A stretch of 64,000 nucleotides of DNA from Geomobilibacter sp964431365 (lineage in GTDB: Bacteria > Desulfobacterota > Desulfuromonadia > Geobacterales > DSM-12255), in contig CAYSJJ010000005.1 of NCBI GenBank assembly GCA_964431365.1, positions 33,127 to 97,126 of the forward strand, written 5' to 3'. Under the pieces are notes generated by a model, which was not told where the DNA came from, did not search any database, and was given only the letters and a program-made list of their open reading frames with translations. The first letter of the stretch is position 1. Every line of letters begins with the position of its first letter. The translations under genes were made by a program, and so were the position numbers. Shown here piece after piece: positions 32,260 through 40,556 of the stretch.

Positions 32260-33975
32260 CTACCGTCGCTGCCTGTCAACATCATCGGGACGGGCGTTCC
32301 CGCGCTCCGCGGCGGGCGCACGCTCTTGGCCCCTGGGCTGAGGCTGCCGGGCACCTTTTTCAGCCGGCGGCTGCGGGCGCGTTGTTGCCGGTGGGGTGGC
32401 TGAGGGCGCTGCTGCCGGTGCGGAGGACGGCGCTGCGGCTGTTCCCGGTTTTGGGCGCTCAGGCCGGGCTGGAGCGGTTCGACGCGGGGAAGGTTGCCCC
32501 GGCTGCTGTCCCTTCCGTTCGCCACGCACCTCCTGCCTGCCCGGCCGCGGGGTAACGGAGGATGGTTGTGGGGCAACCGTGGCCGGCTGAGGCGGTCGCA
32601 CTATGCGGGGGGGCTGGGTCCGCTCCTTTACCGGCAGCGGCTGAACCGCCCGGCCCGGCCTGAATGCCGACCCCCGTTCGTCACGTTGCAACTTGCGCTC
32701 CTGCCGAACCTGGTTGACCGTTGTCTCTCTGATCCGTATCGGCGGCCGTCGATCGGGCGCAATGGCACGGATGACCGGGGCGTTTGCCGATCGTTCCGGG
32801 CGAAAGGGGGGGGGCGCATGGGTGGCGCCGGTTGCCCTGAAGAGCTCCTCTCCGCGCACCCTGACAGCGCCCCTTCTCCCCGTGACAAAAGTATCCCGGC
32901 TGATCACCGTCACGCCGTTTCGTACCGAGACGTTACGATACTCGGTCCGGATCGGCGGCTGCCTGACCCCTGCTCCGCGGCGGTCTCGCGGCCACTGCGG
33001 CTGATATGCCTCGCCCGGTGCGAGAGGGATCCAGGCAACGGCGTTCGTCGTGTACGTCCAGCCGACATACCCCGGCGCCCAGACGACCGCATTGCGGGAC
33101 GGCGGCACCCAGCACCAGCCCCTGGCCGGGATGAAGACCCACCGGCCGTAATGGTGGGGCGCCCATCCCCACGGGTCGTAGGAGATCCAGACGAACTGGT
33201 CGTTCACCCAGACCCAGCGGCCGGATCGATACGGTGCCCACTCCGCGGCCGTCACTCTCGGCGTCCAGACATAGCCGTACTCCGCCACCAGGGACCATGA
33301 TCCGTTCTCGTCAAGTTCTTCGGCAAAGTCGTCCAACTCGTCGGGCAGGTAGCGGAGGCTGGCAGTTCCGCGGGCCTGCCGTTCGTCCCGGTCGTGGTTC
33401 CAGCGTTCCCATTTGTCGGGCTGGCCCAGGGGAAAGCTTTCGGTGTACAGGTCGTCCGAAATGCGCAGGATGTTGCCGGCCGCCACGCGGGTTTTGCCGT
33501 CGCTGGTTTCGGTCTGGGAGTACCCCTTCAGCACGGAAAGGTCGGTGGCGCCGTTCTCGGCTACGTCCACCAGGACGACGGAATTGTCGTAACAGCCGAC
33601 CGAGGCGACGGGGGTCTCCAACTGGATGTGGTCGATCCCCCCTTTCCGGTTGTTTATGTAGGCGTGGCCCCGCTGCAGCGAAAATTGGAAGGAATCCTCT
33701 TCCAGGGTCAGGATGTCCAGGGAACTCTCTGCATCGAGCCGGAGATAGATCCCCCCCAGGATGTGCACCTCGGCCCTGGCCTTATCCGGGATCCAGAGCC
33801 GATCCCCCTCTTTGAGGATCATGTTCTGGGTTGCCGGGAACCACTCGTCATCTTCGCCGGTGTGGACCTGGACATCGCCCTTCACCAGGCTCAGGCGGGC
33901 ACTCCCCAATTCGGCGCTCCAGGCGGTTCCCGTTACGATCAGGGAGGAAATCAACAAGATCAGCAGGCGTTTCAT
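32260..33975 (-). CDS. Secreted FecR/DUF6600-type protein with Pro/Arg-rich tail
   Basis: A 571-residue exported protein. The signal peptide ends near TAWSAE. Residues ~25-175 are a FecR-like beta domain (LVKGDVQVHTGEDDEWFPA, GDRLWIPDKARAEVHILGG). Residues ~215-330 are rich in Trp and Tyr (YGYVWTPRV, WAPYRSGRWVWV, DPWGWAPHHYGRW, WCWVPPSRNAVVWAPGYVGW), a pattern of DUF6600 proteins. The last ~170 residues are Pro, Arg, Ala and Gln-rich and likely disordered. Function is unknown; it has no FecI or TonB partner nearby, so the FecR domain is probably structural. AAGGAG lies 7 nt before the ATG. Confidence 0.82.
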   Translation of the reverse strand: MKRLLILLISSLIVTGTAWSAELGSARLSLVKGDVQVHTGEDDEWFPATQNMILKEGDRLWIPDKARAEVHILGGIYLRLDAESSLDILTLEEDSFQFSLQRGHAYINNRKGGIDHIQLETPVASVGCYDNSVVLVDVAENGATDLSVLKGYSQTETSDGKTRVAAGNILRISDDLYTESFPLGQPDKWERWNHDRDERQARGTASLRYLPDELDDFAEELDENGSWSLVAEYGYVWTPRVTAAEWAPYRSGRWVWVNDQFVWISYDPWGWAPHHYGRWVFIPARGWCWVPPSRNAVVWAPGYVGWTYTTNAVAWIPLAPGEAYQPQWPRDRRGAGVRQPPIRTEYRNVSVRNGVTVISRDTFVTGRRGAVRVRGEELFRATGATHAPPPFRPERSANAPVIRAIAPDRRPPIRIRETTVNQVRQERKLQRDERGSAFRPGRAVQPLPVKERTQPPRIVRPPQPATVAPQPSSVTPRPGRQEVRGERKGQQPGQPSPRRTAPARPERPKPGTAAAPSSAPAAAPSATPPATTRPQPPAEKGARQPQPRGQERAPAAERGNARPDDVDRQRR

Positions 33976-34145
33976 AGGTTGCTCCTTGTCTGGTCATGGC
34001 TTATAACGAACGTCGAACGAAATATAGTTCACTGGACGTGCGCAACCGAACTTCCGCTGCGTAGACTGATCCCGTAAGAGTGTAACCCGTGACATGCTAA
34101 CTGCAACGCACCGGCGTGAAAGTGGTTTACCGGCTGGCGTTCAAA

Positions 34146-34174
34146 TTGACAAGTGACGTCTGCGTCGCTACTGT
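34146..34174 (+). promoter_or_regulatory. Putative promoter of the patatin gene
   Basis: TTGACA, a 17-nt spacer and TACTGT, 22 nt before the start codon. The -35 is perfect; the -10 matches 3 of 6. Confidence 0.5.
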
Positions 34175-34195
34175 TACGTAGCCGGAGGAGATGAT

Positions 34196-35062
34196 ATGTC
34201 CGAAAAGGGAGTTCCGACCGTGGAACAGATTGCCCGCGTTGGAGAACCGATTACCTTGATGCTGGTTGGCGGGGGAAGCCGTTCACCCGCATTTGCAGGG
34301 GCTCTCAGGGCGATCGAGCAGAAAGGCCTTACGCCGAATCAGGTCGTGGGCGCATCCACGGGGAGCATCGTTGCGGCCCTGTATGCGGCCGGCATGACCA
34401 GCGACGAGATTGCGGCCGACTCCATGGCGCTCGACGCGGGGATCTTCAAGGATATCAGTACCGGCGCAATGTTGAACGGATATGGACTCTGCAGCGGCAA
34501 CGCGCTGGAACGCTGGCTCGAGGAGCGACTGGGCGGGAGGACCTTCAAGGACCAGGGGCGCATCCCGTTGCGCATTATAGCCACCGACATCCTGAACTAC
34601 GAACCGCTGCTTTTCAGCGCCGAGACGACGCCAGATTTCAGCATTGCGACCGCAGTCCGCTGTTCGGCCGGGGTTCCCGGCGTGTTTGCCTGCCGCCGAC
34701 TTACCGTTGGGGGAAAAGAGCGGGTGCTGGTGGACGGCATGTTGATGGCCGGGATTATCGAGAAGCAGCTGGAGCGGAGCGAAAAGACCCTGGTGCTCAA
34801 AACGGTCTCGAAGCGGACGTTGCATCGCAGCCGTCCCGGCCTGTTCAACCTGGAGAGCTACGCCCTGGAACTGCTGAACTATTTCATGCATGGTCAGGAA
34901 AAGGAATTCATCAAGGGGGGGAAGTGGAAGGATACCATTCTCATCTACTGCGCCGATATCTCCCCTGCCCGGTTTTCGCTCAGCCGTCAGGAGCGTCTCT
35001 ATCTTCACGAGCAGGGGTACGAGCAGACCCTCCAGTACCTGGAGTACAAGTGGGGTATATAG
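34196..35062 (+). CDS. Patatin-like phospholipase
   Basis: A 288-residue protein with the patatin Ser-Asp dyad. The oxyanion loop is GGGSRSPAF, the nucleophile elbow is GASTG (Ser54), and the catalytic Asp is in VDGML (DG motif). The family hydrolyses acyl esters of lipids. No signal peptide is seen, so it is probably cytoplasmic or at the inner face of the membrane. GGAGGAG lies just upstream. Divergent from the FecR/DUF6600 gene; no clear partner. Confidence 0.88.
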   Translation: MSEKGVPTVEQIARVGEPITLMLVGGGSRSPAFAGALRAIEQKGLTPNQVVGASTGSIVAALYAAGMTSDEIAADSMALDAGIFKDISTGAMLNGYGLCSGNALERWLEERLGGRTFKDQGRIPLRIIATDILNYEPLLFSAETTPDFSIATAVRCSAGVPGVFACRRLTVGGKERVLVDGMLMAGIIEKQLERSEKTLVLKTVSKRTLHRSRPGLFNLESYALELLNYFMHGQEKEFIKGGKWKDTILIYCADISPARFSLSRQERLYLHEQGYEQTLQYLEYKWGI

Positions 35063-35162
35063 GAGGGGACCGGAGCGGTTGTCATGCCGGTCCGGTGTGT
35101 TATCATTCTAACGTTGCCTGCCACAGTTTCGCACCCTGCCATCTACAATCCGAGGTATCGCC

Positions 35163-35498
35163 ATGACGCTCATCCGTTCGCTCGTCGTTCTTCTCCTGTC
35201 ACTTCTCCTCTCCGCCTGCGCCATGTTCTCCGCCTGGAAGTCCATTCCGCCCCCCGGAGGGTGCGACCAGTGCCACACCACCCCCATCGGGGCCGACTGG
35301 CAGGTGGCGTACAAGGCGCCGATCCTGACCGACGAGAGAAACCGGGAGTACTTTCAGACCCCCGAATACAACATGCCCAAGCAGAATCAGCCTTCGTCGG
35401 TGCTCGACCTCCGGAAGGTGGAAGAACTCAAGTGTTTCGAATGTCATAAATCTCCATCTCCGTCCCATAGCGGAAGGGCCGGCCGTTTCCACCATTAA
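35163..35498 (+). CDS. Small dihaem c-type cytochrome lipoprotein
   Basis: A 111-residue protein with a lipoprotein signal peptide (LVVLLLSLLLSACA, lipobox LSAC) and two CXXCH haem sites, CDQCH and CFECH, near the start and end of the mature part. The fold is not one I can name. It lies 12 bp upstream of the pyruvate kinase gene and may share its transcript, though no functional link is evident. GAGG precedes the ATG. Confidence 0.85.
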   Translation: MTLIRSLVVLLLSLLLSACAMFSAWKSIPPPGGCDQCHTTPIGADWQVAYKAPILTDERNREYFQTPEYNMPKQNQPSSVLDLRKVEELKCFECHKSPSPSHSGRAGRFHH

Positions 35499-35510
35499 CG
35501 GAAGGAGCCT

Positions 35511-36953
35511 ATGAACCGTTTCAGCCGCAAGACCAAAATCGTCGCCACTCTTGGCCCGGCCAGCGCCACCCCGGAAAAGATCACCCGCCTCATGGATGCC
35601 GGGGTGGATATCTTCCGGCTCAACTTCTCCCATGGCTCGAATCAGGAGAAGGGGCGGATCATCGATTCGATCCGTCAGCTCTCCCTTAAGCGCGGCAAGG
35701 CGGTCGGTATCCTGGCCGACCTGCAGGGGCCGAAGATACGGACCGGCAGGATGGAGAACGGCGCGATCCCCCTCAGGAAAGGGGAGCAGATCGACATCAC
35801 CACCGACGAAGTGCTGGGGCGGCCAGGGCTCATTTCCACCATATACAAGCCGCTGCCGCAGGATGTGCGGCCCGGGTCCCGCATCCTCATGGACGACGGG
35901 CTCATCGAACTCAAGGTCACGGGGATCGAGGGGAACCTGGTTCACTGTACCGTGGTTGAGGGTGGGGTGCTGAAGGACCTGAAGGGGATCAATCTCCCCG
36001 GTGTGGACGTCTCCAGCCCCTCTCTTACGGACAAGGACCGTGTCGACCTGGAGTTCTGCCTGGAGAAACAGGTGGACTACATTGCCCTCTCGTTCGTCCG
36101 GAAGAGCGCCGACGTGGAGGACCTGAAGCGGATCATCTTCGAACGGGGGCTGCATATCCCGGTGGTGGCCAAGATCGAAAAGCCCGAAGCGCTCCGCAAC
36201 TTCGCGGCGATCCTGAAAGAGGCCGACGCGATCATGGTGGCCCGGGGGGATCTGGGGGTCGAGATCAGCGCCGAACGGGTCCCTCTGATCCAGAAAAAGA
36301 TCATCCGGGCGTGCAACGAAGCCGGGAAGCCGGTCATTACCGCCACCCAGATGTTGGAGTCGATGATCCTGAACTCCCGTCCCACGCGGGCCGAGACCTC
36401 GGACGTGGCCAACGCCATCCTCGACGGGACCGACGCGGTCATGCTCTCGGGGGAGACCGCCTCCGGTTCCCATCCCGTAGAGGCGGTGCGAACCATGGCC
36501 AAGATCGCGCTGGACGTGGAACAGAGCGAGCTCTGGCGCCTGCCACCCCGTCCCATCGTCCACAGCAACAGCATTGCCGTGGCCGTTGCCGAGGCCGCCT
36601 GCCATGCCGCCACCACCCTGAAGGCCAAGGCCGTCGTGGCGTTTACCCAGTCCGGGAGCACGGCCAAACTGGTCTCGCGCTTCCGTCCCCAGTTGCCGAT
36701 CATCGCCTTTACGCCCTCCCGGGAGATCGAGTGCCGGCTTGCGCTCTACTGGGGGATCACCACCTTCTCCCACGGTTCGACCCCGGACACCGACTACCAG
36801 ATCCAGGTCGTCGAGGAGACGCTGCTGTCGAAGGGGTTCAAAAAGGGTGACGTGGTGGTGATCGCCATGGGGGTGCCGGTGGAGAGCAAGGGTTCGACCA
36901 ACCTGATGCGGGTGCACAAGCTGGGAGCCGGCGGGTTTTACGAGATATTCTGA
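35511..36953 (+). CDS. pyk: Pyruvate kinase
   Basis: A 480-residue glycolytic enzyme making pyruvate and ATP from phosphoenolpyruvate. Landmarks are TKIVATLGPAS, DIFRLNFSHGS, ADLQGPKIRTG, the active-site signature VAKIEKPEALRNF, MVARGDLGVE and TATQMLESMI. The C-terminal allosteric domain is complete (AVVAFTQSGSTAKLVSRFRP). AAGGAG lies 5-6 nt before the ATG. Confidence 0.97.
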   Translation: MNRFSRKTKIVATLGPASATPEKITRLMDAGVDIFRLNFSHGSNQEKGRIIDSIRQLSLKRGKAVGILADLQGPKIRTGRMENGAIPLRKGEQIDITTDEVLGRPGLISTIYKPLPQDVRPGSRILMDDGLIELKVTGIEGNLVHCTVVEGGVLKDLKGINLPGVDVSSPSLTDKDRVDLEFCLEKQVDYIALSFVRKSADVEDLKRIIFERGLHIPVVAKIEKPEALRNFAAILKEADAIMVARGDLGVEISAERVPLIQKKIIRACNEAGKPVITATQMLESMILNSRPTRAETSDVANAILDGTDAVMLSGETASGSHPVEAVRTMAKIALDVEQSELWRLPPRPIVHSNSIAVAVAEAACHAATTLKAKAVVAFTQSGSTAKLVSRFRPQLPIIAFTPSREIECRLALYWGITTFSHGSTPDTDYQIQVVEETLLSKGFKKGDVVVIAMGVPVESKGSTNLMRVHKLGAGGFYEIF

Positions 36954-36983
36954 GAATACGGCCGACGTATCTCTGGAGGAGCC

Positions 36984-38108
36984 ATGCGCAAGCTGTTTGA
37001 CGAGACCCAGATCAAGGGGATGCCGCTGGATAACCGGCTGGTACGGTCTGCCACCTGGGAAGGGATGTGCGACCCGGACGGCCGGCCGACGAAGAAGCTT
37101 GCCGCCTACTACGCGAACCTGGCCCGGGGCGGGGTGGGGCTGATCATCACCGGCTACGCCTATGTCCGTCAGGATGGCAAGCAGTTGCCGGGTCAGCTGG
37201 GTCTGCATGACGATGCTGCGGCAGAGGAGCTGGCAACCCTGGTCGATGCCGTTCATCAGGAGAGCGGCCGGTTATGCCTCCAACTGGTTCACGCCGGAGG
37301 CCAGGCAACGGCCAAGGCTGCCGGCAGGCAGCCTGTCGCCCCCTCGGCCGTGAAGGTGGATCAGTTCCCGGAGGTCCCCGCCGCACTGGCCATGGACGAG
37401 ATCGAGCCGCTCGTCGCCTGTTTTGCCGCAGCCGCGCGGCGCGGCAAGGAGGCGGGATTCGATGCCGTGCAGCTTCACGCGGCCCACGGGTATCTCATCA
37501 ACCAGTTCCTCTCTCCCCTTACCAACCAGCGGGAGGACATCTACGGCGGCGCCGTGGAGAACCGCTGCCGCTTCCTCATGGAGGTCTACCGGGCGGTCCG
37601 GAGCGCCGTGGGCAGGGAGTACCCGGTGCTGGTGAAGCTGAACGGCAGCGACAACCTCCCCGGCGGGCTCACGCTGGACGACGCCCTGGTGGCCGCCCGT
37701 CTGCTGGACGAGGAGGGGGTCGATGCCATCGAGGTGAGCGGCGGCACGCCAGCCTCGGGCAATCAGACCCCGGTCCGCCAGGGGATCGACAAGCGGGAGC
37801 AGGAGGCGTACAACCTCCCCCTGGCCTACCGGGTCAAGAATGTGGTCAGCTGTCCGGTCATGGTGGTGGGGGGGCTTCGCTCCTTCGAGGTCGCCGAGGG
37901 GATCGTCCGGCGGGAAGAGGCCGACTACGTGGCATTTTCCCGGCCGTTCATCAGGGAGCCGCACCTGGCCCTTCGCTGGCGTGAGGGGAACGAGGTGCAT
38001 GCCCGCTGCATCTCCTGCAACGGCTGCTTCAAGCCGGGGCTGAAGGAGGGTGGTATCTACTGCGTGGTGGACAAGATCGAGCGGGAGAGCCGGGGGGCGT
38101 CGCTCTGA
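36984..38108 (+). CDS. Old Yellow Enzyme-family NADH:flavin oxidoreductase
   Basis: A 374-residue FMN TIM-barrel protein. Seen are the N-terminal NRLVRSATWEGM, the active-site HAAHGYLINQFLSPLTNQR with YGG following, and the phosphate-binding PVMVVGGLRS and DYVAFSRPFI segments. Near the C-terminus is a four-Cys set, CISCNGCF followed 11 residues later by YCV, resembling the [4Fe-4S] site of 2,4-dienoyl-CoA reductase-like members but without their second (FAD/NADH) domain. Substrate is unknown. GGAGGAG precedes the ATG, 30 bp after pyk. Confidence 0.88.
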   Translation: MRKLFDETQIKGMPLDNRLVRSATWEGMCDPDGRPTKKLAAYYANLARGGVGLIITGYAYVRQDGKQLPGQLGLHDDAAAEELATLVDAVHQESGRLCLQLVHAGGQATAKAAGRQPVAPSAVKVDQFPEVPAALAMDEIEPLVACFAAAARRGKEAGFDAVQLHAAHGYLINQFLSPLTNQREDIYGGAVENRCRFLMEVYRAVRSAVGREYPVLVKLNGSDNLPGGLTLDDALVAARLLDEEGVDAIEVSGGTPASGNQTPVRQGIDKREQEAYNLPLAYRVKNVVSCPVMVVGGLRSFEVAEGIVRREEADYVAFSRPFIREPHLALRWREGNEVHARCISCNGCFKPGLKEGGIYCVVDKIERESRGASL

Positions 38109-38425
38109 CGCTATTCCCCACCCTTCCGCATCATGGCGCCGGCCGGGGGGACCGTCCCCGACGGGTCCTTCTCCCGAATCCTTCGGGTGCGATTCCGGCG
38201 CCCTTTACCCGCTTCTCATCCCTTTGTTGAAGCCAGCCTCCCGCTGACCTGCTTGTCCGTTTTGTCTCAAACACTCTGACGTGGTCGGCCATTCACCGTT
38301 TTTCTCCTCAACATGACGCGTGACATGTCGATGCGGTATAGACGCAGGCTGGTGATGTACGAGTTGTCACGGTCCGCGCCGCTATTAGAGACAGTTGCAG
38401 AAATATCATTGAACGGAGGGGCCGC
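38109..38425 (+). other. 317-bp intergenic region, no gene seen
   Basis: I see no supported gene here. The stretch before the phosphofructokinase gene has TTGTCA and, 16 nt later, TAGAGA (near 38365-38392), a possible weak promoter, and GGAGGGG just before the start codon. No terminator-like hairpin stands out after the Old Yellow Enzyme gene. Confidence 0.4.
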
Positions 38426-39520
38426 ATGTCAAAGCGCATGAAAATTTGCATAAATACCGGCGGTGGCGATGCGCCGGGGCTGAATGCCGTTATCGAGGCG
38501 GTAACCATGGCCGCCTACAACCGGCAGTGGGAGGTGTACGGCATCAAATGCGGCTATACCGGCTTGCTGAATACCGATGAACTCATCCCCCTGACCCCGG
38601 AGAAGGTGGACGGCATTGCCAGCCAGGGGGGGACCATCCTGGGGACCACCAACAAGGGGAACCCGTTCATGATGCCGGTGGCCAACGCCGCCGGCGAGAC
38701 CGAGCTGCGTGACGTCTCCGACCGGGTCATGGAGAACTTCCGCCGCCTCCGGTTCGACGCGCTGGTTGCCGTTGGTGGCGACGGAAGTCTCGAAATCGCC
38801 CACCGCTTTGCAGCAATGGGGATGCCGGTGATCGGCGTCCCCAAGACCATCGACAACGACATGGGGGGGACCGTCATCACCTTCGGTTTCGACACGGCGG
38901 TCAGCGTCGCCACCGAGGCGATCGACCGTCTGCACTCGACGGCAAAGTCCCACGACCGGGTCATGGTGGTGGAGGTCATGGGGCGCAATGCCGGATTCAT
39001 CGCCCTCAACAGCGGCATCTCCGGCAACGCGGATGTGATCCTCATCCCGGAGATACCGTTCGACATCGAAAAGGTCTGCGACAAGCTGATGGACAATGAG
39101 CTGCATGGCCATCGGTACGCGATCGTGGTCGTGGCCGAGGGGGCGCTTCCCAAGGGGGGCGAGGTGATAGCCAAGGGCGCGGGCGAGGCGGGGCGCCAGC
39201 ACGTGGTGCTGGGAGGGATCGCCGACTATCTGGCCAAGGAGATCTCCCAGCGTACCGGCAAGGATTCCCGTTCCATGGTGCTGGGCCATCTGCAGCGCGG
39301 CGGCTCCCCCTCCACCTTCGACCGCCTCCTGTCGCTGCGGTTCGGCGCCGCCGCCGTGCGGGCCATCGAGAAGGGGGATTTCAACCAGATGGTGGCGCTC
39401 CGGTCGCCGGATATCATCACGGTGCCGCTGGGAGAAGCGCTCGGGATTCAAAAGCGCGTTATTGTCGATGGCGATACGGTGCTGACGGCCCGCGATCTCG
39501 GCATCTGTTTCGGCGACTGA
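38426..39520 (+). CDS. pfkA: 6-phosphofructokinase, G104/K124 type
   Basis: A 364-residue phosphofructokinase. The phosphate loop is INTGGGDAPGLN; the active-site segment is VGGDGSLEIA and PKTIDNDMGGT; the fructose-6-phosphate site is VMVVEVMGRNAGFIAL and the C-terminal HLQRGGSPSTFDR. Gly120 (position 104 of E. coli PfkA) favours ATP over pyrophosphate, while Lys140 (position 124) is the residue of PPi-dependent enzymes; this mix is known from actinobacterial ATP-dependent and related enzymes. It is therefore probably ATP-dependent, but the donor needs testing. Length is longer than E. coli PfkA (320). Confidence 0.9.
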   Translation: MSKRMKICINTGGGDAPGLNAVIEAVTMAAYNRQWEVYGIKCGYTGLLNTDELIPLTPEKVDGIASQGGTILGTTNKGNPFMMPVANAAGETELRDVSDRVMENFRRLRFDALVAVGGDGSLEIAHRFAAMGMPVIGVPKTIDNDMGGTVITFGFDTAVSVATEAIDRLHSTAKSHDRVMVVEVMGRNAGFIALNSGISGNADVILIPEIPFDIEKVCDKLMDNELHGHRYAIVVVAEGALPKGGEVIAKGAGEAGRQHVVLGGIADYLAKEISQRTGKDSRSMVLGHLQRGGSPSTFDRLLSLRFGAAAVRAIEKGDFNQMVALRSPDIITVPLGEALGIQKRVIVDGDTVLTARDLGICFGD

Positions 39521-39602
39521 ATACGACAGGGAACTGGAGTCGAAGCTCTTCAAGCCGTAAGTCCCGGATTTCTCATGCCACATCAGGAGATAGTCCCGCC
39601 CC

Positions 39603-40508
39603 ATGTCCAACATCGTCCTCCTCATCGTCTGTTTCGTCGCTGGCATGGGACTGCGCCGCACCGGCCGCTTTCCCGAGAGCACGCCGGCGGCCCTTAACGG
39701 CTTCATCATCCACGTCTCGCTCCCTGCCCTGGCGCTTCTCCACATCCACCGCCTGAAGATCGATCCCTCGCTCCTTTTCACCGCCGCTATGGCCTGGTGC
39801 CTGTTCGGCGCCGGTTTTCTGTTCTTCCGCCAGGCCGGTCGGTTCCTGGGGCTTGGCAGCGCCAGCATCGGCGCCCTGATCCTGGTAGGGGGGCTCGGCA
39901 ACACCTCGTTCGTCGGCCTTCCCATGATAGAGGCGTACTACGGGAAGGAGCACCTGGCAATCGGGCTGATTGCCGACCAGCTCGGTTCCTTCCTGGTCCT
40001 CTCCACCCTCGGCATCCTGGTCGCCACGCTCTACTCCAGCGGGGACGTGAGCCCGGTCCAGGTGCTGCGAAAGGTCGTCCTCTTCCCCCCGTTCCAGGCC
40101 CTGATTCTCGCCTTCCTCCTGAGGCCGGTGCCGTTTCCCGAGTGGCTCGGCACGGTACTGCAGAAGCTCGGCGACACCCTTACCCCGCTGGCCCTTGCCT
40201 CGGTCGGTTTCCAGCTCCGCTTCGCCCAGGGGAGGGAGGAACTGAAGGCGCTCTCCATCGGCCTCCTCTTCAAGCTGGTTCTCGGACCGGCCCTCCTCTA
40301 CCTGCTGTACGTGGTCGTGCTCGGCGGCAGCGGCACGGTCATGCAGGTAACGATCTTCGAGGCGGCCATGGCCCCCATGATCACGGCCGGAATCATCGCC
40401 GTGGACCACAAGCTGAACCCGCCGCTGGTGACGCTCATGCTCGGTGTCGGCATCCCCCTGTCGTTTCTTACGCTGCCGGTCTGGTGGTGGCTGCTGCAAG
40501 GGGTGTGA
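39603..40508 (+). CDS. AEC-family transporter
   Basis: A 301-residue membrane protein with about ten helices, of the auxin efflux carrier family. Landmarks are LNGFIIHVSLPALALLHI, GGLGNTSFVGLPMIEAYYG and the C-terminal EAAMAPMITAGIIAVDHKL, matching the two inverted halves of the fold. Bacterial members move organic anions such as malate. The best ribosome site (CAGGAG) is about 15 nt from the ATG. Substrate is unknown. Confidence 0.88.
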   Translation: MSNIVLLIVCFVAGMGLRRTGRFPESTPAALNGFIIHVSLPALALLHIHRLKIDPSLLFTAAMAWCLFGAGFLFFRQAGRFLGLGSASIGALILVGGLGNTSFVGLPMIEAYYGKEHLAIGLIADQLGSFLVLSTLGILVATLYSSGDVSPVQVLRKVVLFPPFQALILAFLLRPVPFPEWLGTVLQKLGDTLTPLALASVGFQLRFAQGREELKALSIGLLFKLVLGPALLYLLYVVVLGGSGTVMQVTIFEAAMAPMITAGIIAVDHKLNPPLVTLMLGVGIPLSFLTLPVWWWLLQGV

Positions 40509-40556
40509 CGGGCATAGTGTGTGCCACATCAGACAGTATGCAGGAGGTCATGAACG

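Noticed and set aside
34196..35062. Patatin as a CBASS-type effector for the cyclic dinucleotide signals
   Set aside because: It has no nucleotide-sensing domain, no CD-NTase or accessory genes nearby, and a stand-alone promoter. A housekeeping lipase is more likely.
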